DNA of 64,000 nucleotides from Marinilabiliaceae bacterium UBA5488. Lineage in GTDB: Bacteria; Bacteroidota; Bacteroidia; Bacteroidales; Marinilabiliaceae. Positions 9,185 to 15,848 of this stretch are shown here, one piece after another. A program made the translations under genes and the position numbers. The DNA lies in the NCBI GenBank assembly GCA_002427105.1, contig DIPM01000031.1:11732-75731 (forward strand). Direction: 5' to 3'. The first letter of the stretch is position 1. Each line of letters begins with the position of its first letter. The notes below the pieces were generated by a model, which was given only the letters and a program-made list of their open reading frames with translations, was not told where the DNA came from and did no database searches.

Positions 9185-9844
9185 ATGAGGTATTTTGCTA
9201 CTTACTTTCTTTCTGTTTTTTTTCTGTCATTTCCTTTTTTGCTCCAATTTGCTAAAGGTGAAGAGCCGAAGGGGCTTTCTTCTTTGCCGGCGGCCTGGAC
9301 TATTCCTGAGGCTTACCACGACGTTTTTGAACTGGTTGCCGAGTTTATCCCCAACTTACACAATCAGAATATTGTTGTCAGGGCAGGCAAACTTGCAACT
9401 ACCATGAACGTTAGGCCTAGCTTGTTTTCCTTGCTGTTTAAAAATCGGGATAAGCGTACTTACGTAATCAGGGTTAATACTGATAGTGATTTTAACGGTG
9501 TTTTATATGAAGATGTTCCTGAATTGGCAAGGGTTGGCTTGGTGATGCACGAGTTGATGCACATCAAAGATTATAAATCAAGGAATTTTTTCGGGGTACT
9601 GCAAAGAGGCATGCAATACCTTTCGGTAAGAGGAAAAACTAAATTTGAACAAGAAATTGACCGGATGGTAATTGAAGAAGGGATGAGGAATTATCTGTTT
9701 TTGTGGGCTCTATATATTATGGAAGAGTCGGATGCCGGCTTCGACTATAAAGAGTTTAAACGTTCAACTTATTTGACCCCTGCTGAGATATTTATAGATT
9801 TTTATGATGATGGTGTTTTGCAGGATATGCCGCTAATACTTTAA
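9185..9844 (+). CDS. Secreted HExxH protein, putative zinc metallopeptidase
   Basis: A 219-residue protein with a signal peptide (residues 1-24, cleavage near AKG) and a single recognisable motif, His122-Glu-Leu-Met-His126 (VMHELMHIKDYK). This matches the HExxH zinc-peptidase signature. About 30 residues later comes FEQEIDR (Glu155, Glu157, Asp159), which could give the third ligand in gluzincin fashion. No named family is recognised, so peptidase activity is inference. The last codon before the stop and the TAA itself (9842-9844) fall at the inverted-repeat boundary of an inserted element, so the natural C-terminus may have been altered. It may be co-transcribed with the upstream ABC exporter. 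Confidence 0.7.
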   Translation: MRYFATYFLSVFFLSFPFLLQFAKGEEPKGLSSLPAAWTIPEAYHDVFELVAEFIPNLHNQNIVVRAGKLATTMNVRPSLFSLLFKNRDKRTYVIRVNTDSDFNGVLYEDVPELARVGLVMHELMHIKDYKSRNFFGVLQRGMQYLSVRGKTKFEQEIDRMVIEEGMRNYLFLWALYIMEESDAGFDYKEFKRSTYLTPAEIFIDFYDDGVLQDMPLIL

Positions 9845-9856
9845 CCCACATTGCAG
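9840..9856 (+). repeat. Left terminal inverted repeat of the IS1634-like element
   Basis: TTTAACCCACATTGCAG, the perfect reverse complement of 10764-10780. It contains the TAA stop codon of the upstream HExxH gene. Confidence 0.8.
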
Positions 9857-10582
9857 CTATCCATCCATAATTGCGTGATAATGTGACTTTTCATTTTTCA
9901 AAATTCCCCCAGTGTGCCACACAGATTTTTTCCGCTTCAATGGAATATCATTATACTTTAGTTTGCTGCAGATTTGACGCACCTCCTGCGTTGGCTCGCT
10001 ACATTGCCTGATCTTTTCAACGTTATAACCCGTCAGTTCGCATACTGCAGAGTTCTCTTTTATCCAAGATGCTGTCTTGAGTTCGGATGCAGGGTAAACA
10101 GTACGGCCGATAATATGAGTAGCAGCCAGGTTGACTTGCTCATCACTCCACCCTCTGGATTTTAAATAAGTGTCTATCCCCAATTGTTTTAGTGCTTGAT
10201 AACATAGAGATTCCGCCCCAATTTCACGAATGTTTTTGTTTTTTAGCGTATTGAGCTTCACGGTATCTATATCTTCGGGTGTATGCGAGCTTGTGTCAAT
10301 CTTCCTTTTCTGTTTTAATTGCCCATAGAAGTGCTGCGCCAGTTGTTCAATCTTTTCATCTTTGCAGCTAAAAAGCGTTGGCTTACCTTTAATTAATTCG
10401 TTCAGGCGTTCAAGAAAAAGTATTTTGTCGTCAAAATCAGGAAGTTCATGAAGCTGCCCCAATCCTAAAACCATACGTTGCCGAGAGATCCCAAACTCAT
10501 CACGGTAGCTTTCGCTCAACCTGTAATAAGTGTGGGTGGTCTTTTCGCTCACGCAATATTTACGGATTGTCTTGATATACAT
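9857..10582 (-). pseudogene. IS1634-family transposase, core deleted
   Basis: The reading frame begins at ATG 10582 (MYIKTIRKYC...) and resembles the N-terminal third of IS1634-type transposases, through about residue 190 (CELTGYNVEKI, near position 10009). It then passes without a stop into a short segment, SEPTQEVRQICSKLKYN...KRKKSVWH, that looks like the C-terminal tail of the same protein. Full-length members are about 550-600 residues, so some 300 residues holding the DDE triad are missing. The in-frame joint suggests a single internal deletion rather than progressive decay. The tail assignment is from memory of the family and is less sure than the N-terminal one. Confidence 0.7.
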
Positions 10583-10763
10583 GCCTTCAAATATCGGACT
10601 TAATCCCCTAAGAGCCAAAAATTTGGTAGTCCACACAATGACGTTTTTTCAAGCCATGAAAAATAGCGTGCCTGATTATGTGGAAGTTACAAAATTACCC
10701 CCGTGAAAATAGCTTGAAAAAAGTTAGAAAAGCTCCTTTTTTAACTAAATTGGGCTTTTAAGC

Positions 10764-10780
10764 CTGCAATGTGGGTTAAA
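10764..10780 (-). repeat. Right terminal inverted repeat of the IS1634-like element
   Basis: CTGCAATGTGGGTTAAA on the plus strand, the exact partner of 9840-9856. It lies about 180 bases upstream of the transposase start, the usual place for the promoter-proximal end. Confidence 0.8.
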
Positions 10781-10806
10781 GTTTTTTTAATCCCTTCTAA
10801 ATGTAG

Positions 10807-11005
10807 ATATTAGATAATTATTTGAAATTTCTTGACAAAAAGTTTGGAGTAATATTAGCTGAGCTGTATGATTGGAGCCAAAAAAGGTGCTTATGATAAT
10901 GGTTTTGACTACTACATAGTGTCTGTAAATCCGTTGTTTAAGGCTGTTTTAGAGATGATTCACAGATTGATAGTGAAAAAAAATAGCCGGGTGGGTGGTT
11001 TCTAG
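10807..11005 (+). pseudogene. Frameshifted gene remnant of unknown family
   Basis: Two adjacent reading frames join into one peptide if one base is removed from the A6 run at 10880-10885. The first frame reads ILDNYLKFLDKKFGVILAEL then YDWSQK; the second continues GAYDNGFDYYIVSVNPLF and ends at the TAG at 11003-11005. No ATG opens the first frame. The composite is about 65 residues and its family is not recognised. It lies between the IS-derived element and the DUF4143 ATPase, a place where decayed genes are expected. It could be chance coding potential. Confidence 0.3.
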
Positions 11006-11054
11006 GCTGGGAATTGGGCGACAAAGAAAGCTTAAATATTATCCTCTACCAGTT

Positions 11055-12371
11055 TTAGGAGCCATTTAAGCTGATTTGTTCAATAGCATTAATCCCATAC
11101 AAAGGTATGTTGGTCATCCATGTTTCTTTTTTGTAATCCGACAATGAAGTCCGTATGGCTGTTTTAGGACTGTGTTTTTGACAAAAAAGTTTGAAACTGT
11201 TTGATTTTAAACTTTCTCCTGCTTTCACTTCGATGGGAATAATTTCGTTATTTTCGGTCTGTACCAAAAAATCCAGCTCGTATTTGCTGTTGTCAAAAGT
11301 GTGGTAATAAATGGATAGCGTTTCACTTAGGGCAAGTTGCTGAAACACATATTGCTCTGTCAAAGCTCCTTTAAATTCACGAAATACGACATCGCCTTGG
11401 GCAATAGTTTTGGCGTTCAGTCGCGACATGGCACTCAAGAGCCCTACATCATTGTGGAACAGCTTAAAAGCAGACAGCTCCTGATAAGCAACCAAAGGTA
11501 AGGCGGGTTTAGATGTGTTATATACTTTATGCAACAGACCTGCGTCTGTCAGCCATTGTATAGCTAACTCAAAGTCTTTTGCTCTTGCTCCCTCTTTGAT
11601 TACTCCGTAAATGAATTTTTTATTCTCTTTCGACAATTGAGCCGGAATACTGTCCCAAACCATATTAATACGTGGCAGAATTTCTTTTGGGGCATGTTTT
11701 GAAAAATCACTTCGGTATGAAGCAATGATTTGATTCTGAAGAAGACGAACACTTTGCCAGTCGCGGTTAATAGCAAAATCGCTCACGGCTTCAGGCATGC
11801 CACCTATAAACAAATAATAGCGTAGGTAATTAACCAACTTTTGCTTGAAGAAACTTAAGTTTTCCAGATCTCCACTTTCCAAAAGTTTTGCTATACCAGT
11901 TTCGTCCATTGCCAATAAAAATTCGTGAAATGACATCGGGTATAGTTTCATAAAATCAACTTTCCCTACAGGGAAAGACTCCCCGTGATGAATATTTACA
12001 CCCAAAAGAGAACCTGCTCCGATAATGTGGTACTCGGGAGCATCTTCATAAAAATATTTGAGTGCTGTAAGTCCTTTGGGTGCTGCCTGAATTTCGTCGA
12101 AAATAATTAGTGTATCATCCGCAGAAATTTTAAGATTGCAATATGCACTCAGTACAGTCATTATTCTATTGGCGTCAAAGTCTGTTTCAAACAGGTTTCT
12201 TGGGGCATTTGGATGTTCAAGATTGATATATGCAAGTTGTTTGTATTCCGTTTTTCCGAATTCCTTCAAAAGATAAGTCTTTCCTACCTGTCTTGCACCC
12301 AGGAAGAGTAGTGGTTTTCTATTTTTTGATAACTTCCACTTTTTCAGACTTTTAAATTTATATCTATACAT
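11055..12371 (-). CDS. AAA-type ATPase with DUF4143 domain
   Basis: A 438-residue protein of the widespread, horizontally mobile ATP-binding family with an N-terminal AAA_14 domain and a C-terminal DUF4143 domain. Walker A is GARQVGKT (residues 25-32), Walker B is LIIFDEIQ (88-95), followed by sensor-like GAGSLLG. The C-terminal region ends with a PD-(D/E)xK-nuclease-like stretch (KYELDFLVQ...IIPIEVKAG). The biological role of the family is unknown. The ATG at 12371 is chosen because AGGAG lies 5 bases upstream; an in-frame TTG eight codons earlier is less likely. The start codon lies inside the first of six 32-bp tandem repeats. Its neighbourhood (IS derivative, gene remnant) suggests acquisition by transfer. 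Confidence 0.88.
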   Translation of the reverse strand: MYRYKFKSLKKWKLSKNRKPLLFLGARQVGKTYLLKEFGKTEYKQLAYINLEHPNAPRNLFETDFDANRIMTVLSAYCNLKISADDTLIIFDEIQAAPKGLTALKYFYEDAPEYHIIGAGSLLGVNIHHGESFPVGKVDFMKLYPMSFHEFLLAMDETGIAKLLESGDLENLSFFKQKLVNYLRYYLFIGGMPEAVSDFAINRDWQSVRLLQNQIIASYRSDFSKHAPKEILPRINMVWDSIPAQLSKENKKFIYGVIKEGARAKDFELAIQWLTDAGLLHKVYNTSKPALPLVAYQELSAFKLFHNDVGLLSAMSRLNAKTIAQGDVVFREFKGALTEQYVFQQLALSETLSIYYHTFDNSKYELDFLVQTENNEIIPIEVKAGESLKSNSFKLFCQKHSPKTAIRTSLSDYKKETWMTNIPLYGINAIEQISLNGS

Positions 12372-12558
12372 TTTTCTCCTGCTTTTTAATCGCAAAATTA
12401 CACTTTTCTCTAGTAGTATTACCTAAAATTTACACTTTTCTCCCGGTTTTTAATCAAAAAACTACACTTTTCTCCCGGTTTTTAATCAAAAAACTACACT
12501 TTTCTCCAATAATATAGCTTAAAAACCACATTTTTCTACGGGATTGCTAAATGCGTAA
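12367..12558. repeat. Six tandem 32-bp repeats over the ATPase start
   Basis: Exact 32-base periodicity with copies at 12367-12398, 12399-12430, 12431-12462, 12463-12494, 12495-12526 and 12527-12558. Copies 3 and 4 are identical; the others diverge outside a shared core TACACTTTTCTCC. On the minus strand the core reads GGAGAAAAGTGTA, a Shine-Dalgarno-like GGAG plus a GTG. In the gene-proximal copy the GTG is ATG and is the ATPase start codon. In copies 2-5 the GTG is followed directly by TAA or TAG. A near-palindromic TTTTTAATCAAAAA fills the rest of the unit. There are no spacers, so this is not a CRISPR array. Confidence 0.9.
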
Positions 12559-12610
12559 ATTTCACATGATTTATATAGAATAAAGATATACAGATGAAAC
12601 TTTAAATCAT

Positions 12611-12618
12611 TATGTTTG
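12611..12618 (+). promoter_or_regulatory. Candidate -7 element for the small secreted protein
   Basis: TATGTTTG, an exact TAnnTTTG match, 27 bases before the ATG at 12646. No good -33 partner is seen. Confidence 0.4.
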
Positions 12619-12645
12619 TATAAATATAGACAAGTCTTTTATTTT

Positions 12646-12999
12646 ATGCTCAGGATACACAACTACATATTAACTCGAGTATTATTGCCTCTGGTAACGC
12701 TTATGTTATTTCTGACAACTGCCAAGGCTGAGGGTTTGTTTCCTTCGTCTCAGACAAATTCGGTTGATGTATATATTGATGCCTACACCGGTGAATTGGT
12801 TGTGAACAATAAGGTCAGTAGCGTATATGAAGTAAGAATTTTTGATCTTACAGGCAAAGAGGTAATGAAAGCCGCGCAGCCGCAATCGGACTTGAATAGT
12901 CGCCTTGATATTTCCGGATTAAGCAAGGGACTTTACCTTGTTAGGGTGTCGCCCACTCCGGATGCTCCGGCTCTTACGATAAAAATAATGCTGCGCTAA
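12646..12999 (+). CDS. Small secreted protein with T9SS-like sorting domain
   Basis: A 117-residue protein consisting of a signal peptide (about residues 1-28, ending AKA) and one short beta-rich domain. That domain has the hallmarks of the type A C-terminal sorting region of type IX secretion cargo: YEVRIFDLTGKEVMK, then LDISGLSKGLYLVRVSP and a final basic residue. It has almost no cargo in front of the sorting domain, so it may be a stand-alone domain or a decayed cargo gene. A TTG ten codons upstream could extend it, but the promoter-like element at 12611 lies inside that extension. The stop codon sits in a hairpin shared with the convergent msrB gene. Confidence 0.65.
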   Translation: MLRIHNYILTRVLLPLVTLMLFLTTAKAEGLFPSSQTNSVDVYIDAYTGELVVNNKVSSVYEVRIFDLTGKEVMKAAQPQSDLNSRLDISGLSKGLYLVRVSPTPDAPALTIKIMLR

Positions 13000-13014
13000 G
13001 CCTCCGCTTAGCGC
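12993..13014. terminator. Bidirectional terminator hairpin containing both stop codons
   Basis: Perfect 8-base stem GCGCTAAG (12993-13000) / CTTAGCGC (13007-13014) with a 6-base loop, followed by TTATTT. The TAA of the plus-strand gene (12997-12999) and the TAA of msrB (13008-13010, minus strand) lie in opposite arms of the same stem. Confidence 0.7.
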
Positions 13015-13493
13015 TTATTTACTTCACTTTCGGGAATGAAAATCATGGATATGCTGTTTACGCAGTGTCTAGTGTTTTCAGGTGTATGCCCCTCGCCGAT
13101 AAAAACGTGACCAAGATGACCATCACAGCGTGCACAGGTGATTTCTGTCCTTCTTCCATCAGGATCAGGACTGCGCTTAACTGCTCCTTCAACTTCCTTG
13201 TCAAAAGATGGCCAACCACAATGAGCTTCAAATTTATCAACACTGTTGTATAGATGGGCTCCACATTGTTTGCAGACGTAAATACCGGGTTTATCTAAGA
13301 GATTATACTCGCCGGTAAAAGGCCGTTCGGTACCTTTATTTTTTATAACATACTCTTCTTCAGGAGTTAATGCTCTGAGATTGTTTGTTTTCATAGTCGA
13401 ATCTTTTTGCGAATATAGAGAAATAGCTACAAACATAAAAACTGTTAGCGGCAGGTATTTTATATAATATCCTTGTTTTATTGAGGCTTGCAT
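13008..13493 (-). CDS. msrB: Peptide-methionine (R)-S-oxide reductase, exported
   Basis: A 161-residue protein with an N-terminal hydrophobic signal (YLPLTVFMFVAISLYS) followed by a complete MsrB domain. The two zinc CxxC pairs are CKQC and CARC, the substrate-binding motifs are HCGWPSF and GHLGHVF, and the catalytic cysteine is in TRHCVNSISM. MsrB reduces the R-sulfoxide of methionine in oxidised proteins. The signal implies action in the periplasm or at the outer face of the membrane. The frame is open for another 15 codons upstream (ATG at 13538), but the start at 13493 gives a normal n-region. The recycling partner (thioredoxin-like or MsrA) is not adjacent. Confidence 0.93.
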   Translation of the reverse strand: MQASIKQGYYIKYLPLTVFMFVAISLYSQKDSTMKTNNLRALTPEEEYVIKNKGTERPFTGEYNLLDKPGIYVCKQCGAHLYNSVDKFEAHCGWPSFDKEVEGAVKRSPDPDGRRTEITCARCDGHLGHVFIGEGHTPENTRHCVNSISMIFIPESEVNKR

Positions 13494-13768
13494 CGGCTTG
13501 TGAAGATTTGATTTAACATTTCGGCAATAAATAAACAATCAAAGCAGAGCAGAAGTTCATACCGATAAGTTACTTAATCTAATTCTAAATTAGCTAAGAC
13601 AAGATTATAAAAATTAGCCGGTCCTTACGCAGAAAGCAAAAAAGTCTTAAAATGTAACTGTTTGTAATGTTGATTTTTAGATGAAGCAAATTGTGACTTT
13701 AACAAATTTCGGGTGTAGCACAAAACAGATTTCAGTATAAATGATTGTTATACAGTTGATTTATGAGG

Positions 13769-13799
13769 TTTGTTGGAACCGCTCTTTATCTTATATTTG
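13769..13799 (+). promoter_or_regulatory. Sigma-A-type promoter of the etfBA-acd operon
   Basis: TTTG (13769-13772), 19-base spacer, TATATTTG (13792-13799): a full match to the Bacteroidota consensus TTTG-N19/20-TAnnTTTG. The predicted start of transcription near 13805 leaves a leader of about 30 bases before the etfB ATG. This is the best promoter match found in the window. Confidence 0.75.
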
Positions 13800-13836
13800 T
13801 GCTTCAAAAATTAAAAAATCTTCTAAATTTTATAAA

Positions 13837-14712
13837 ATGGGATTAAGAATAATTGTTCTGGCTAAACAGGTGCCTGACACCCGAAATGTGGGCAAGGATG
13901 CAATGAAAGCCGATGGAACAGTAAACAGGGCTGCCTTGGCGGCCATTTTCAATCCTGAAGACCTGAATGCTCTTGAGCAGGCGCTTCGGCTTAAGGATAG
14001 ATATAAGGGAAGCACTGTTACCCTTTTAACAATGGGGCCAACCCGTGCTGCTGACATTATTCGTGAAGGCCTGTTCAGAGGTGCCGACGGAGGCTACTTG
14101 CTTACCGACCGTGCTTTTGCAGGTTCTGACACCCTGGCAACATCCTATGCTTTGTCTTGTGCCATCAGGAAAATTAAAGATTACGATTTGATTATAGCCG
14201 GACGTCAGGCAATTGATGGCGATACTGCTCAGGTAGGGCCACAGGTTGCCGAGAAACTAGGTTTGCCGCAAATCACTTATGCAGAGGAGATCCTTAGCGC
14301 CGAAAAGGGCAAGATTAAAATTAAACGTCGTTTGGAGCGAGGTGTCGAAACTGTCGAATCGCCTTATCCTGCCGTTATTACGGTCAACGGTTCGGCAGCT
14401 GCCTGCCGTCCCCGTTCGGCTAAGCTTTTGATGAAGTACAAACATGCCCGTACTATGTCTGAGCGCCAGACTCAATCGGAGGATTATATTGCGCAAACAG
14501 GGGATAGGGCCTATCTGCACATCGCCGAATGGGGCGTTAATGACGTGGAAACTGATTCGAAATGGCTGGGGCTGACCGGGTCGCCCACTAAGGTTAAGAC
14601 CATTGAAAATGTAGTATTCCAGGCAAAAGAATCGAAGATTCTTAGTTCGTCTGATAGTGATATTGAAGGACTTATTCAGGAGCTTATTCTTAATCACACC
14701 ATAGGTGGTTAA
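13837..14712 (+). CDS. etfB: Electron transfer flavoprotein subunit beta
   Basis: A 291-residue EtfB. It pairs with EtfA to carry electrons from acyl-CoA dehydrogenases to the quinone pool. Family features include the N-terminal IIVLAKQVPDTRNV, the DLNALEQALRLKD helix, and the AMP/FAD-contacting GRQAIDGDTAQVGPQVAEKLGLP segment. The frame is open upstream to 13741, but that extension lies over the promoter, so the ATG at 13837 is the start. etfA follows after 92 bases and an acyl-CoA dehydrogenase after that, forming a compact three-gene beta-oxidation electron-transfer unit driven from the promoter at 13769. Confidence 0.95.
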   Translation: MGLRIIVLAKQVPDTRNVGKDAMKADGTVNRAALAAIFNPEDLNALEQALRLKDRYKGSTVTLLTMGPTRAADIIREGLFRGADGGYLLTDRAFAGSDTLATSYALSCAIRKIKDYDLIIAGRQAIDGDTAQVGPQVAEKLGLPQITYAEEILSAEKGKIKIKRRLERGVETVESPYPAVITVNGSAAACRPRSAKLLMKYKHARTMSERQTQSEDYIAQTGDRAYLHIAEWGVNDVETDSKWLGLTGSPTKVKTIENVVFQAKESKILSSSDSDIEGLIQELILNHTIGG

Positions 14713-14804
14713 GCTTAATGGTTTATCTGATTTAAAGTTGATAATAATATAACAAAAATAGCCGTTGATTGATAAGGCGGCTGCCACGTGATAAAGAAAG
14801 ACCC

Positions 14805-15824
14805 ATGAATAGTATATTTGTAATATGCGAAGTGGATGAAGGCAAAATAGCCGATGTAAGTCTTGAATTACTTACAAAAGGTCGCACGCTCGCCACTACG
14901 CTCAAGTGCAAACTTGAAGCACTTGTTTTAGGTCACAAATTGGCCGGTATTGATAAAGAGATTTTCCCTTACGGCGCTGATGTAGTGCATATTGGTGATG
15001 ATGAGCGACTGGCGCCCTATACTACCTTGCCTCATGCCGCTGTTATTAAAGGATTATTTACAGAGGAGAAGCCGCAAATAGGCTTGTTGGGAGCCACTAC
15101 GATGGGGCGCGATTTGGGCCCGCGTGTGTCTTCTGCACTATTTAGCGGATTAACTGCCGATTGTACCGCACTTGAAATAGGCGACCACGAAGAAAAGAAA
15201 ATTCAAAAAGTTTATAAAAATCTTTTGTATCAAATACGACCTGCATTCGGGGGTAATATAGTTGCCACAATTATTAACCCCGACTGTCGGCCCCAGATGG
15301 CTACGGTTCGCGAAGGTGTGATGAAAAAGGAAATTTTTAATCCTTCGCACAAAGGGGAACTAAAGAAACTTGATATAAACAAGTATTTACAACCTGAAGA
15401 TTTGGTAGTCAAGGTTATAGAGCGACACATGGAAAAGAGCCGTGTTAATATCAAAAACTCATCAATTATCGTGGCAGGTGGCTACGGTGTTGGCTCGAAG
15501 GAGAATTTTGATTTGCTTTTCAATTTGGCTGAAGTAATAGGCGCCGAGGTAGGTGCCTCGCGTGCCGCTGTTGATGCGGGTTATGCCAGCCACGACAGGC
15601 AGATTGGTCAGACCGGTGTAACAGTACGTCCCAAGCTTTATATTGCCTGCGGAATTTCCGGTCAGATACAACATACGGCCGGTATGGAAGAGTCGTCGAT
15701 GGTTATAGCCATTAACAATGATCCTATGGCTCCAATCAATAAGATTGCTGATTATGTAATAACCGGCGATGTGATGGAGATAATTCCCAAAATGATCAAG
15801 TATTATAAAAAGAACAGTAAATAG
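14805..15824 (+). CDS. etfA: Electron transfer flavoprotein subunit alpha
   Basis: A 339-residue EtfA. The C-terminal FAD-binding domain is clear: GGYGVGSKENFDL, GASRAAVDAGY, then QIGQTGVTVRPKLYIACGISGQIQH and AINNDPMAPINKIADYVI. This is the canonical signature region of the alpha subunit. It forms the FAD-carrying heterodimer with the EtfB encoded just upstream. The start is the ATG at 14805; an in-frame TTG at 14769 is judged spurious because the protein alignment begins at NSIFVICEV. It ends 24 bases before the acyl-CoA dehydrogenase gene, consistent with one transcript. Confidence 0.95.
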   Translation: MNSIFVICEVDEGKIADVSLELLTKGRTLATTLKCKLEALVLGHKLAGIDKEIFPYGADVVHIGDDERLAPYTTLPHAAVIKGLFTEEKPQIGLLGATTMGRDLGPRVSSALFSGLTADCTALEIGDHEEKKIQKVYKNLLYQIRPAFGGNIVATIINPDCRPQMATVREGVMKKEIFNPSHKGELKKLDINKYLQPEDLVVKVIERHMEKSRVNIKNSSIIVAGGYGVGSKENFDLLFNLAEVIGAEVGASRAAVDAGYASHDRQIGQTGVTVRPKLYIACGISGQIQHTAGMEESSMVIAINNDPMAPINKIADYVITGDVMEIIPKMIKYYKKNSK

Positions 15825-15848
15825 GCGCGAGCTAAAAACTATAAGAAA

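Larger units (their letters stand above)
9840..10780 (-). mobile_element. Internally deleted IS1634-like element with both ends intact
   Basis: A 941-bp element bounded by perfect 17-bp inverted repeats, TTTAACCCACATTGCAG on the left (9840-9856) and its reverse complement on the right (10764-10780). The outer flanking C/G also pairs. Inside is a transposase reading frame that keeps the N-terminal region of IS1634/IS4-superfamily transposases and an apparent C-terminal tail, but lacks the central DDE catalytic core. It is therefore a non-autonomous, MITE-like derivative. No clear target-site duplication is visible at the flanks. It sits exactly at the 3' end of the HExxH gene. Confidence 0.75.

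Noticed and set aside
9785..10790. Target-site duplication around the IS1634-like element
   Set aside because: The bases outside the two inverted repeats do not match; any long duplication typical of this family has been lost or cannot be seen.
12367..12558. Possible CRISPR array
   Set aside because: The repeats are directly adjacent without unique spacers, and no cas genes are present.
14257..14787. 176-residue minus-strand frame over etfB
   Set aside because: It lies antisense to a conserved gene and has no recognisable feature.
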